NCBI RefSeq assembly: GCF_014646675.1
Contig: NZ_BMNS01000005.1
Location: forward strand, 25,293-89,292
Source of the DNA: Lutibacter litoralis
GTDB lineage: Bacteria; Bacteroidota; Bacteroidia; Flavobacteriales; Flavobacteriaceae
Length of the DNA: 64,000 nucleotides
Direction: 5' to 3'
Shown piece by piece: positions 17,635 through 25,469 of this stretch. The notes below the pieces were generated by a model that made no database searches, was not told where the DNA came from, and saw nothing but the letters and a program-made list of their open reading frames with translations. How positions within the stretch are numbered: the first letter of the stretch is position 1; every line of letters starts with the position of its first letter. The position numbers and the translations under genes are program-made.

Positions 17635-17642
17635 CAAAAATA
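17635..17642 (-). promoter_or_regulatory. Promoter -7 box for the TPR-ribH-mutL operon
   Basis: Read on the minus strand, TATTTTTG matches TANNTTTG. It lies 22 bp before the chosen ATG at 17613 and overlaps the region of an alternative ATG at 17637, which argues against that longer start. Confidence 0.55.
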
Positions 17643-17725
17643 GAATTTTTAATTGGAAAGTAAAAATGCAATTGTGTCTAAATTTTCATTTATTTTGAAT
17701 AATTTTAAACTTTATAAAAAATTAG

Positions 17726-18805
17726 ATGCATTTACAAAAAATTACATTAGTTAATTTTAAGAATTTTGAATCGCAAAGCTTTGATTTTGAGAATAAGATC
17801 AATTGTTTTGTGGGTAATAATGGTGTGGGTAAAACCAATTTATTAGATGCTATTTATTATTTATCTTTTGCAAAAAGTTACTTTAATCCGGTGGCTATTC
17901 AGAATATAAAGCACAATCAAGAGTTTTTTATGATTCAGGGAGAATATCTTTTAGATGAAAAAATAGACACAGTTGTTTGTAGTTTAAAGCGCGGAAATAA
18001 AAAAGTTTTAAAACGCAATGGAAAAGTTTATGAAAAATTTTCTGATCATATTGGACATTTGCCATTAGTAATTATTTCTCCAGCAGACAGAGATTTAATT
18101 ATTGAAGGTAGTGATATTCGTAGAAAATTTATAGATAATGTTATTTCACAATCAGATAAAGACTATCTTCAAATTATTTTAAAATATAATAAGGTATTGG
18201 CACAGCGAAACTCACTTTTAAAATATTTTGCTGCAAATAGAACTTTTGATGCTTTAAATTTAAAAGTTTATGACGAACAATTAAAAACCTACGGAACTGT
18301 AATTTTTAAAAAAAGAAGTGTCTTTTTAGATGCTTTTATTCCAATTTTTAGAAGTAGGTATCAATCAATTTCTAATAGTAAAGAAGTTGTAGATATGTTC
18401 TATAAATCTCAATTAAAAGATGGTGATATAGTTGAATTACTTGACAAAAATTTAGAACGTGATCGCGTATTGCAATATACAAGTGTTGGGATTCATAAAG
18501 ATGATTTAATTTTTGAAATTGATGGTTATCCAGTAAAAAAATTCGGTTCACAAGGGCAACAAAAATCATATTTAATTGCATTAAAATTAGCGCAATTCGA
18601 TTTTATAACATCGAAATCTAATATAAAACCAATTTTATTGTTAGATGATATTTTTGATAAACTGGATGATCTACGCGTAGAGCAGTTAATAAATTTGGTG
18701 AATAACGATCATTTTGGACAATTATTTATAAGTGATACACACGAAGAAAGAACAGAGGAAGTTGTAAAACGAACAAAACAATCTTACAAAATATTTAAAT
18801 TATAA
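17726..18805 (+). CDS. recF: DNA replication and repair protein RecF
   Basis: RecF loads RecA at single-strand gaps with RecO and RecR. It is an SMC-like ATPase. Walker A GNNGVGKT is at residues 30-37, an ABC signature-like [19 protein letters not shown] lies in the C-terminal part, and Walker B is [11 protein letters not shown]. At 359 residues it is typical. It runs divergently from the TPR operon and overlaps the next gene by 1 bp, as recF and DciA-like genes often do in this group. Confidence 0.95.
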   Translation: MHLQKITLVNFKNFESQSFDFENKINCFVGNNGVGKTNLLDAIYYLSFAKSYFNPVAIQNIKHNQEFFMIQGEYLLDEKIDTVVCSLKRGNKKVLKRNGKVYEKFSDHIGHLPLVIISPADRDLIIEGSDIRRKFIDNVISQSDKDYLQIILKYNKVLAQRNSLLKYFAANRTFDALNLKVYDEQLKTYGTVIFKKRSVFLDAFIPIFRSRYQSISNSKEVVDMFYKSQLKDGDIVELLDKNLERDRVLQYTSVGIHKDDLIFEIDGYPVKKFGSQGQQKSYLIALKLAQFDFITSKSNIKPILLLDDIFDKLDDLRVEQLINLVNNDHFGQLFISDTHEERTEEVVKRTKQSYKIFKL

Positions 18806-19101
18806 TGGCAAAAAGACAAAACGAATTTCATTCAATTGAAGATTTAATGAAAGATGTTATTAAAGAGAATAAACTTACAAAAGGAATGCATCAATTATCT
18901 GTTACCGAAGCTTGGGGAAAGCTTATGGGACAAGGTGTAGTTTCTTATACAAATAAAATAGAATTGCAACGAACTACATTAATTGTAGGGTTAAAGTCTT
19001 CTGTTTTAAGAGAAGAATTAAGTTATGGAAAAGAGAAAATAATTAAAATGATGAATGAAGAATTAGGTGAAAAATTAATTTCTAAACTAATTTTGTGTTA
19101 A
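18805..19101 (+). CDS. DUF721 (DciA-like) protein
   Basis: This 98-residue protein of the DUF721 family is related to the KH-like core of DciA, the loader of replicative helicase DnaB in bacteria lacking DnaC/DnaI. Typical blocks are the helix before AWGKLMGQGVVSYT and the strand TLIVGLKSSVLREELSYGKEKII. It overlaps recF by 1 bp, a context consistent with a role at replication forks. The helicase-loading role is established for proteobacterial and actinobacterial relatives and is only inferred here. Confidence 0.82.
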   Translation: MAKRQNEFHSIEDLMKDVIKENKLTKGMHQLSVTEAWGKLMGQGVVSYTNKIELQRTTLIVGLKSSVLREELSYGKEKIIKMMNEELGEKLISKLILC

Positions 19102-19102
19102 A

Positions 19103-19147
19103 AAAGAGGCTGCTTAAAAAGTTTTTAAAACTAACGAAACAGCCTTT
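19103..19147. terminator. Bidirectional terminator (AGGCTG/CAGCCT element) between DUF721 and ndk
   Basis: AAAGAGGCTG (19103-19112) pairs with CAGCCTTT (19140-19147) across convergent genes, with an inner TTAAAAA/TTTTTAA palindrome. The left arm continues GCTTAAAAAG, much like the AGGCTGTATAAAAAG arm of the larger element at 37312-37409, so both may belong to one intergenic family. Confidence 0.65.
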
Positions 19148-19159
19148 ATTGAGCTTTTA

Positions 19160-19594
19160 TTAAAAGAAATTTCCTGAAAAAACCTCCCTGCCAGAAAAAT
19201 GAAAAGCACTTTCAATGGCAGCATTTTCATCGCTATCAGAACCGTGAATTGCATTATTACCGATAGATTCAGCATATAGTTTTCTAATAGTACCTTCAGC
19301 AGCTTCAGCTGGGTTTGTAGCTCCTATTAAAACTCTAAAATCTTCAACCGCATTTTCTTTTTCTAATATTGCAGAAACAATAGGTCCACAAGTCATATAA
19401 TCAACCAGTTCACCAAAAAACGGACGGTCTTTATGAATTTTATAAAATTCTTCCGCACCAGCTCTTGTTAATCTAGTCATTTTCATAGCTACAATTTTAA
19501 ATCCAGTAGCATTTATTTTTTCTAATATTGCTCCAATATAACCTTTGTCAACCGCATCAGGTTTAAGCATTGTAAATGTTCTATTTGTTGCCAT
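19160..19594 (-). CDS. ndk: Nucleoside diphosphate kinase
   Basis: Ndk transfers the gamma-phosphate from ATP to nucleoside diphosphates by a ping-pong mechanism through a phosphohistidine, balancing (d)NTP pools. The active-site His117 lies in NAIHGSDS. The N-terminal [16 protein letters not shown] and C-terminal [14 protein letters not shown] are canonical. At 144 residues it is full length. It is monocistronic with its own promoter and a shared terminator with the convergent DUF721 gene. Confidence 0.96.
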   Translation of the reverse strand: MATNRTFTMLKPDAVDKGYIGAILEKINATGFKIVAMKMTRLTRAGAEEFYKIHKDRPFFGELVDYMTCGPIVSAILEKENAVEDFRVLIGATNPAEAAEGTIRKLYAESIGNNAIHGSDSDENAAIESAFHFSGREVFSGNFF

Positions 19595-19624
19595 TTTAAT
19601 TTAAGTTTATTTTTTTAATTGGCG

Positions 19625-19632
19625 CAAATATA
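19625..19632 (-). promoter_or_regulatory. Promoter -7 box for ndk
   Basis: TATATTTG on the minus strand matches TANNTTTG exactly and lies 30 bp before the ndk ATG at 19594, giving a leader of roughly 25 nt. Confidence 0.6.
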
Positions 19633-19654
19633 GTATTTTATAGACAAAGTTCTG

Positions 19655-20668
19655 TTATTTATTATACCTCTGGCTAAAGGTTTCATAAACAATATTAGTT
19701 TCTCCTCTCATTTCCATAACAACCGTATTTGTATTAAAGTTAAACTTTAAAATTCCAAAACTTTTTTCAGACACTACATTATCAACTCTAAATTTATTGG
19801 GTTCACCTGTAAAATTAGAATATGAATGAGTAAGACCACTAGAAGTAAAATCAATTAATGGGTAGGTTATTCCTTCAACTTCTTTTTTTGAAATTTCAGA
19901 AATGTGTCTATCACCAGAAAGAATAATAGTGTTTTTGGCGTTAGTAGTTTTAATTAAGTTTTCTAACTTAGCTACTTCATGAGGCATATTTCCCCAACTT
20001 TCATAACCATGTTCAGCAGATAAAAACTGAATGCTGCTTACAATAATATTAAATTGTGCTGTTGAATTTTTTAGCTGTTTGTGTAGCCAATCCCATTGTT
20101 TATTGCCCAAAATAGTTCCGTCTCCATAGTTGTTAGGTTTGTATCTCTTTTTGGTTTTTGTATCGAGTGTTAAATTTGTTCTAAAATAACGAGTATCTAA
20201 TAAAATAACCTTTATTCGGTTATTATTAACGTTAAAGTCTTTGGCAAAATAGATGCCTTTTTGTTTTCTTCGTTCATCGTTTTTAGCAACATTTAAAAAA
20301 TCTAAAAACAATTGTTGCGCTTCATTTTTTTTAGGGTATTCGACACCACCATCATTTGCACCGTAATCGTGATCATCCCAAGTTCCAAGTATTTCAACTT
20401 TTTTTGCAAAATTAGAATAGTTAGTGTCTTTTTTTTGCTTTAAATAGTTTTGCTGCATATAAGACATGTCTTCCGTATCTGAGTAAATAATATCACCTCC
20501 CCATATCCAAATGTCTGGATTTTGTTTTTGAATTTCTTTCCATAATACATTTTCTAATACCTGGTTGTTACATGAGCCAAATGCAATGGTGAAATTGGCG
20601 TCTATTTTTTTATTCTTGCAAGAAGTAAAAGTTAATGCTATTATTAAAATGATTAAATTATGTTTCAT
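19655..20668 (-). CDS. PhoD-like metallophosphatase, lipoprotein
   Basis: This is an alkaline phosphatase D-type metallophosphoesterase. A lipobox ends at Cys17 (ALTFTSC), so the mature protein is anchored in the envelope. Family motifs are AFGSCNNQ, the metal-binding WIWGGDIIYSDTED, LGTWDDHDYGANDGG, a central SAEHGYESWG and the late metal ligand block ILSGDRHISEI. At 337 residues it is short compared with classical PhoD but typical of the Bacteroidota variant. It is likely to release phosphate or act on phosphodiesters; the substrate is not evident. It stands alone, divergent from nrnA. Confidence 0.87.
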   Translation of the reverse strand: MKHNLIILIIALTFTSCKNKKIDANFTIAFGSCNNQVLENVLWKEIQKQNPDIWIWGGDIIYSDTEDMSYMQQNYLKQKKDTNYSNFAKKVEILGTWDDHDYGANDGGVEYPKKNEAQQLFLDFLNVAKNDERRKQKGIYFAKDFNVNNNRIKVILLDTRYFRTNLTLDTKTKKRYKPNNYGDGTILGNKQWDWLHKQLKNSTAQFNIIVSSIQFLSAEHGYESWGNMPHEVAKLENLIKTTNAKNTIILSGDRHISEISKKEVEGITYPLIDFTSSGLTHSYSNFTGEPNKFRVDNVVSEKSFGILKFNFNTNTVVMEMRGETNIVYETFSQRYNK

Positions 20669-20738
20669 TAGATTTAATTTTGGGACTAATTTAAGGAAAT
20701 ATGAGTATTATAATGAAAAAAAATAAGTTATTAAATTG

Positions 20739-20746
20739 TATATTTG
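20739..20746 (+). promoter_or_regulatory. Promoter -7 box for the nrnA operon, probably leaderless
   Basis: TATATTTG matches TANNTTTG and lies only 6 bp before the ATG at 20753. Since transcription starts about 6-7 nt after this box, the message would begin at or next to the start codon. The TTG at 20744, which would extend the protein by three residues, falls inside the box and is therefore unlikely to be a start. Confidence 0.6.
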
Positions 20747-20752
20747 CAGCTT

Positions 20753-21784
20753 ATGAATGTTAGAGAAATTATCGAAATAAAAGAATTATTGTCAACACCT
20801 AAAAATATTGTGATTGTTCCTCATAGAAATCCTGATGGAGACGCTATTGGCTCAAGTTTAGCAATTTATAATTATTTACAAAAAGAAGGCCATAACGCAA
20901 CTGTAGTTGCTCCTAATGATTATCCAGATTTTTTAAAATGGTTGCCAAATTCTAAAGAAGTATTAAAATTTGATATGCAAAATAGACAATCTAAAAAAGC
21001 AATTGAAAAAGCTTCAATTATATTTTTATTAGATTTTAATGCCTTACATCGTGTTGGTTCAGATATGGAGAATACCTTAAATGAATTTGAAGGTGAATTT
21101 ATTATGATAGACCATCACCAAGAACCAGATTCAGTTGCAAAGTATTTGTTTTCAGACACTTCTATTTGTTCCACCTGTCAAATGGTGTATCATTTTTTAG
21201 AAAAATTAGATGCTATTGATGAAATAGATGCACCAATTGCAACTGCGTTATATACAGGTATAATGACAGATACTGGGTCGTTTAGATTTGCATCAACAAC
21301 AAGTACAACCCATAAAATTATTGCCGATTTAATAGATAAGGGAGCCAACAATGCATTAATTCATAATAATGTTTACGACACAAATTCTTATGGGAGGTTG
21401 CAACTATTAGGTCGTGCTTTAACTAACTTAACTGTTATAGAAAAATTAAAAACAGCATATATTATATTAACACAACAAGATTTAGACGATTTTAATTATC
21501 AAAAAGGAGATACAGAAGGTGTTGTTAATTATGCATTATCTTTAGAAGGCGTAATTTTTGCAGTAATTTTTATTGAAGATATAGAACAAAAAATTATTAA
21601 AATTTCTTTTAGGTCTAAAGGTAGTTTTTCAGTTAATAAATTTGCAAGAAACCATTTTAATGGTGGTGGACATGATAATGCAGCGGGAGGAAGGTCTGAA
21701 ATTTCTTTAGAAGCAACTGTCTCTGAATTTTTAAACGTATTACCCGAATATAAAATCGAATTGTTAAATTCTTATGAAGCATAG
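20753..21784 (+). CDS. nrnA: Bifunctional oligoribonuclease / pAp phosphatase NrnA
   Basis: This DHH-DHHA1 family phosphoesterase degrades 2-5-mer RNA to mononucleotides and dephosphorylates 3'-phosphoadenosine-5'-phosphate. The DHH domain has VPHRNPDGDAIGSSLA, LLDFNA and the signature MIDHHQ; the DHHA1 domain ends in FNGGGHDNAAGG. The ATG at 20753 is preferred over a TTG three codons upstream, which lies in the promoter box. The protein of 343 residues has the usual length. The gene overlaps gldI by 11 bp and leads an operon of folding factors. Confidence 0.92.
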   Translation: MNVREIIEIKELLSTPKNIVIVPHRNPDGDAIGSSLAIYNYLQKEGHNATVVAPNDYPDFLKWLPNSKEVLKFDMQNRQSKKAIEKASIIFLLDFNALHRVGSDMENTLNEFEGEFIMIDHHQEPDSVAKYLFSDTSICSTCQMVYHFLEKLDAIDEIDAPIATALYTGIMTDTGSFRFASTTSTTHKIIADLIDKGANNALIHNNVYDTNSYGRLQLLGRALTNLTVIEKLKTAYIILTQQDLDDFNYQKGDTEGVVNYALSLEGVIFAVIFIEDIEQKIIKISFRSKGSFSVNKFARNHFNGGGHDNAAGGRSEISLEATVSEFLNVLPEYKIELLNSYEA

Positions 21785-22319
21785 TTTTTTTAGCTTTTTA
21801 TTAATTTTATGTATCGTTTCTTGTAATAATCCAGAGGCAAGAAAACCTATATTAAGAAAATCTTCTTCAACAATGGAGCAGTCTATTTCATTTAATAAAG
21901 CCTTAATTACAGCAGAAGAAAATGCTTTTGAAAATTTAGTAAAACAAGATTCATTAAGTACTTATATTGTTAGTAATTATGGTTTTAATTATAAGTATAA
22001 TATAAAATCAGATACTGGTTATTTTCCAGAAACAGGAGATGAAATCGTTTATTCCTTCGAAATATATGATATAAACATGCAACTTATTTATGATGAAAGC
22101 CAACTAGGCGTTCAAAGATATATTGTAGATAAACAAGAAATTGTTGAAGGATTAAGAGAGGGACTAAAATTAATGAATGTTGGAGACAATGTAACTTTTT
22201 TGTTTCCATCTCATAAAGTTTTTGGATATTTGGGCGATCAAAACAATATTGGTATTAATCAACCATTAATATATAAAGTTCAATTAATTAAAATAAATAA
22301 AAAAAATGAAAGTAATTAA
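21774..22319 (+). CDS. gldI: Gliding motility-associated FKBP-type peptidyl-prolyl isomerase GldI
   Basis: GldI is a lipoprotein prolyl isomerase needed for gliding and type IX secretion in Flavobacterium. A short signal ends in IVSC with Cys17 as the lipidated residue. The divergent FKBP domain covers about residues 75-175 and includes GDEIVYSFEIYD, GLREGLKLMNVGDNVTFLFPSHKVFGYLG and a C-terminal VQLIKI strand. At 181 residues it matches known GldI. It overlaps nrnA by 11 bp and the next FKBP gene by 14 bp. Other gld genes are not in this window. Confidence 0.88.
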   Translation: MKHSFFSFLLILCIVSCNNPEARKPILRKSSSTMEQSISFNKALITAEENAFENLVKQDSLSTYIVSNYGFNYKYNIKSDTGYFPETGDEIVYSFEIYDINMQLIYDESQLGVQRYIVDKQEIVEGLREGLKLMNVGDNVTFLFPSHKVFGYLGDQNNIGINQPLIYKVQLIKINKKNESN

Positions 22320-23034
22320 ATTCTTATTTCTAAGTGCAATTGTAATTTCACTAACATCTTGTAACAATCAGGCAAGTAATTTAAAATCATTAGACTCTGA
22401 AATCGATTCTGTAAGTTATGCTTTAGGATTGGATATGGGTGTTAAAATTAAAATGAATTTTGATGATATTAATCAAGATGCTTATATGCAAGGAGTGAAA
22501 AATGGAATTGATTCAACAAATATGTTGTTAGATGCTAAAGATCTTAACACAATAATTAATTCTTATTTTCAAAAAAAGCAGCAAGAAAAAATGAAAGAGC
22601 AACAAGAAGCTGCTGCAAAAAAAGCAGAAACAGATTTTGCTGAATCTAAAGCCGCAGGTGAAAAATTCTTAGAAGAAAATAAAACTAAAGATGGAGTTGT
22701 AACTACAGATAGTGGTTTACAATATATTGTAATGAAAGAGGGAAGTGGAGAAAAGCCAGTAGCAACTTCAAAAGTAAAAGTTCACTATCATGGTACTTTA
22801 ACTGACGGTACAATATTCGATAGTTCTGTAGATAGAGGAACTCCTTCAGAATTTTTTGCAAATCAAGTAATAAAAGGGTGGACAGAAGGTTTACAGTTAA
22901 TGCCTGTTGGTTCAAAATACAAATTCTTTATTCCTCAAGAATTAGGATATGGAGCTACACCAAGAGCAGGAGGAAAAATTAAACCATTTGATGTATTGGT
23001 ATTTGAAGTTGAATTATTAGAGATTGTTCAATAA
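22306..23034 (+). CDS. FKBP-type peptidyl-prolyl isomerase, FkpA/Mip-like lipoprotein
   Basis: A lipobox ends at Cys19 (ISLTSC). Next comes an FKBP_N dimerisation region with YALGLDMG and a long Gln/Glu/Lys-rich helix (about residues 84-125). The C-terminal FKBP domain carries VKVHYHGTLTDGTIFDSS, VIKGWTEGLQLMPVGSKYKFFIP and LGYGATPRAGGKIKPFDVLVFEVELL, with the drug- and substrate-pocket residues conserved. At 242 residues it matches FkpA/Mip proteins, which fold proteins in the periplasm. It is co-transcribed with gldI and the following fusion protein. Confidence 0.92.
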   Translation: MKVIKFLFLSAIVISLTSCNNQASNLKSLDSEIDSVSYALGLDMGVKIKMNFDDINQDAYMQGVKNGIDSTNMLLDAKDLNTIINSYFQKKQQEKMKEQQEAAAKKAETDFAESKAAGEKFLEENKTKDGVVTTDSGLQYIVMKEGSGEKPVATSKVKVHYHGTLTDGTIFDSSVDRGTPSEFFANQVIKGWTEGLQLMPVGSKYKFFIPQELGYGATPRAGGKIKPFDVLVFEVELLEIVQ

Positions 23035-23045
23035 TAACAATTAAC

Positions 23046-24164
23046 ATGAGAATATTACAGCTAGTTGTAATCTTACTATTTTTATCCATATCAGCTTGCA
23101 AACCAACTAAATATACAGACTTAGAAGATGGGATGTATGCTGATATGGTAACTAATAAAGGTACAATTTTATTAAAACTTGAATTTGAAAAGACCCCAAT
23201 AACGGTGGCTAATTTTGTTTCATTAGCAAATGGAACTAATAAACAAGTTACAGATTCCTTAAAAGGAATTAAATTTTACAACGGGCTAACTTTTCATAGA
23301 GTACTCAATAATTTTATGGTTCAAACAGGTGATCCTTTAGCAACAGGTTCTGGTGGTCCTGGATATAAATTTATTGATGAGTTTCCTAAGGATATTGAAG
23401 GTGATTTAATTTTAAAACATGATAAGTCTGGTATTTTATCTATGGCAAATTGGGGGCCTCCAAACACTAACGGGAGTCAGTTTTTTATAACACACAAAGA
23501 CACACCTTGGTTAGATGGTAAACATACAGTATTTGGAAACGTATTAAAAGGACAAGCTGTTGTTGATTCTATAGTTCAAAATGATACTATTAAAACACTT
23601 GATATTATTAAAGTAGGAAGGGCCGCCAAAAAATTTAAGGCTGCTAAAATATTTGATAGTTTTTATGTTGATTATGAAAAGCAATTAAAAGCAACTCAAG
23701 AAAAAATTGAGACGACAACTGCAAATGCGTTACAAAGATTTACCGAGAATAAATTAAAAGCTACAGAATTATCTTCGGGTCTTAAAATTTTTATAACCGA
23801 AACAAAAAACGGTGAAATTCCTGCAACTGGAGCTAAAGTTAAAGTTGCTTATGCTGGTTATTTTTCAAATGGTAAATTATTTGATACAAGTTATAGTGAA
23901 GTAGCAAAAGCTTATGGAACTTATGATGAAAATAGAGATAAAAAAAATGGATATGCTCCGTTTTCAACTGAATATGGGCCAGAAGCTCGTTTAATTTCGG
24001 GTTTTAGAGAAGGGTTACAGCAATTAAAAATTGGTGATAAGGCAATACTTTTTATACCCGCTCATTTAGGGTATGGTGCACAGGGAGCTGGTAAACTCAT
24101 TCCTCCAAATACTGATTTAGTTTTTGAAATAGAACTGGTTTCGCTCGATACATCAAATAATTAA
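23046..24164 (+). CDS. Cyclophilin-FKBP fusion peptidyl-prolyl isomerase, lipoprotein
   Basis: This is a 372-residue lipoprotein (Cys18 after SISA) with two prolyl-isomerase domains from unrelated families. A cyclophilin domain spans about residues 30-200: KTPITVANFVSLA, FHRVLNNFMVQTGDP, GPGYKFIDEF, LSMANWGPPNTNGSQFFIT and HTVFGNVLKGQAVVDSI. A linker helix of about 30 residues leads to a C-terminal FKBP domain with KVAYAGYFSNGKLFDTSY, GFREGLQQLKIGDKAILFIPAHLGYG and LIPPNTDLVFEIELV. Dual-family immunophilins of this order are known from Flavobacteria. It closes a run of three envelope folding lipoproteins. Confidence 0.92.
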   Translation: MRILQLVVILLFLSISACKPTKYTDLEDGMYADMVTNKGTILLKLEFEKTPITVANFVSLANGTNKQVTDSLKGIKFYNGLTFHRVLNNFMVQTGDPLATGSGGPGYKFIDEFPKDIEGDLILKHDKSGILSMANWGPPNTNGSQFFITHKDTPWLDGKHTVFGNVLKGQAVVDSIVQNDTIKTLDIIKVGRAAKKFKAAKIFDSFYVDYEKQLKATQEKIETTTANALQRFTENKLKATELSSGLKIFITETKNGEIPATGAKVKVAYAGYFSNGKLFDTSYSEVAKAYGTYDENRDKKNGYAPFSTEYGPEARLISGFREGLQQLKIGDKAILFIPAHLGYGAQGAGKLIPPNTDLVFEIELVSLDTSNN

Positions 24165-24184
24165 TAATACAATTTAAGTATTTA

Positions 24185-24754
24185 ATGATAGATTCAATTA
24201 TTGATAAAGATATTGAATTACTAATTTTCCTAAATAATTTAGGAACAACACAATGGGATGGTTTTTGGCTTATTATAACAAATAAGTTTAGTGCCATCCC
24301 ATTATATATTTTACTGCTTTATCTTATATTTAAATATTACGGTTTAAAAAGAACAGTAGTTTTAGTGCTCTTTGTTGTGGTATTAATAGCTGTTTCAGAT
24401 CAAACTAGTAATTTGTTTAAATATGGTTTTAAAAGATTAAGACCTTGCCACGATGAAAATATTGCGCATCTAATTAGATTGGTTAAAGAACGCTGTGGTG
24501 GTTTATATTCTTATTTTTCGGCACATGCATCTAACGCAATGGCAATTGCAGTGTTTTTTAGTTTTCTTTTAAAAGATAAAGTAAAATACCTTTCTTATTT
24601 TTTAATAATTTGGGCAGTATTTGTGGCCTATAGTAGAATTTATATTGGAGTACATTTTACGTTAGATGTACTTACAGGAGCAATAATTGGGGGGCTTTAT
24701 GCTACTTTATGTTACAAACTGTTTAAGTTGGTTGATCGAAAATTCTTTACTTAG
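24185..24754 (+). CDS. PAP2-family membrane phosphatase
   Basis: This is an integral-membrane acid phosphatase of 189 residues and about five or six helices. The three-part active-site motif is present: KYGFKRLRPCH (KxxxxxxRP), SAHASNA in place of the usual PSGH, and YSRIYIGVHFTLDV (SRxxxxxHxxxD). Related enzymes dephosphorylate undecaprenyl pyrophosphate, phosphatidylglycerophosphate or lipid A. The gene follows the cyclophilin-FKBP gene by 20 bp and overlaps the convergent membrane-protein gene by 8 bp. Confidence 0.9.
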   Translation: MIDSIIDKDIELLIFLNNLGTTQWDGFWLIITNKFSAIPLYILLLYLIFKYYGLKRTVVLVLFVVVLIAVSDQTSNLFKYGFKRLRPCHDENIAHLIRLVKERCGGLYSYFSAHASNAMAIAVFFSFLLKDKVKYLSYFLIIWAVFVAYSRIYIGVHFTLDVLTGAIIGGLYATLCYKLFKLVDRKFFT

Positions 24755-25412
24755 AATAAATACTTTTATTTAAAGGATTTAAAAATATTAAGAAGAATAT
24801 TACTCCAAAAGCTAACTCATACAGTTCCCATTTTCTATCTGATCTCATAAAAAGTAGCAATCCTGTACAAATTAAAAAAGCAATGGTTTGATGCCATTGC
24901 ACAATTGGGACTGCAAATAGGTTCGCTAATTTTCTAATGCCCTCAAATTTTCTGTATAAAAAAGGAGCAATTATTAAATAAATAACGAGAATACCAGTTA
25001 ATAATTGACTAAAAATTATTTTATTCACCTTTTTCCCATCTACAACTAAGTTGTGTAAGTTTGTTTCTGCTTGTGCATTATTTTCTTTAAAAAACTGCGT
25101 TGATTCTATATTAAAAATGCGTTGTCCCCAAGATATTTCCTCTCCAGCACCAAATAAAAACACAAAAGCAATTGCTAAAATCCCCAGTTTCCATAGGTTC
25201 TTTTTAAATTCCTGAAGTTTAATAAAACGACTGATTAATAATATACTTGAGCAAAGTAATAGAAAAGCGGTACAATATTCTGCAAAACCATCTTCTTTGG
25301 TGTAAAATTCATCAAAATATTCAAGGTCTGTATTTGCATAATAGATACCTAAACCAAATATGAGTATTAAAAAAAAGTAAGCAACTTTGTCGGTTCTTGT
25401 GAGCGTTTTCAT
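24747..25412 (-). CDS. Polytopic membrane protein of unknown function
   Basis: This is a 221-residue protein with about six or seven hydrophobic helices and no recognised domain. Conserved-looking polar features are FYTKEDGFAEY near the first loop and GAGEEISWGQRIF (about residues 87-99), a Glu-rich motif at a helix end that might be catalytic or ligand-binding. It is the last gene of the minus-strand glycosyltransferase cluster, 57 bp after a GT39 gene, and overlaps the convergent PAP2 gene by 8 bp. The context hints at a role in envelope lipid or glycan modification. Confidence 0.7.
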   Translation of the reverse strand: MKTLTRTDKVAYFFLILIFGLGIYYANTDLEYFDEFYTKEDGFAEYCTAFLLLCSSILLISRFIKLQEFKKNLWKLGILAIAFVFLFGAGEEISWGQRIFNIESTQFFKENNAQAETNLHNLVVDGKKVNKIIFSQLLTGILVIYLIIAPFLYRKFEGIRKLANLFAVPIVQWHQTIAFLICTGLLLFMRSDRKWELYELAFGVIFFLIFLNPLNKSIYSK

Positions 25413-25469
25413 CTGTAAATATTTTTTAAAGAGTTCTTTTTAAATTTGAAATCTTATTTGTCAAAAGTA

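Noticed and set aside
17614-17637. Eight-residue N-terminal extension of the TPR protein
   Set aside because: The extra codons overlap the promoter -7 box at 17635-17642, and family members start at the inner MATYKK.
16843-17725. FMN riboswitch for ribH
   Set aside because: ribH lies 6 bp after the TPR gene within an operon, and the upstream region lacks the conserved RFN-element blocks.
20744-20752. TTG start for nrnA
   Set aside because: It falls inside a perfect TATATTTG promoter box; the ATG at 20753 is a better start.
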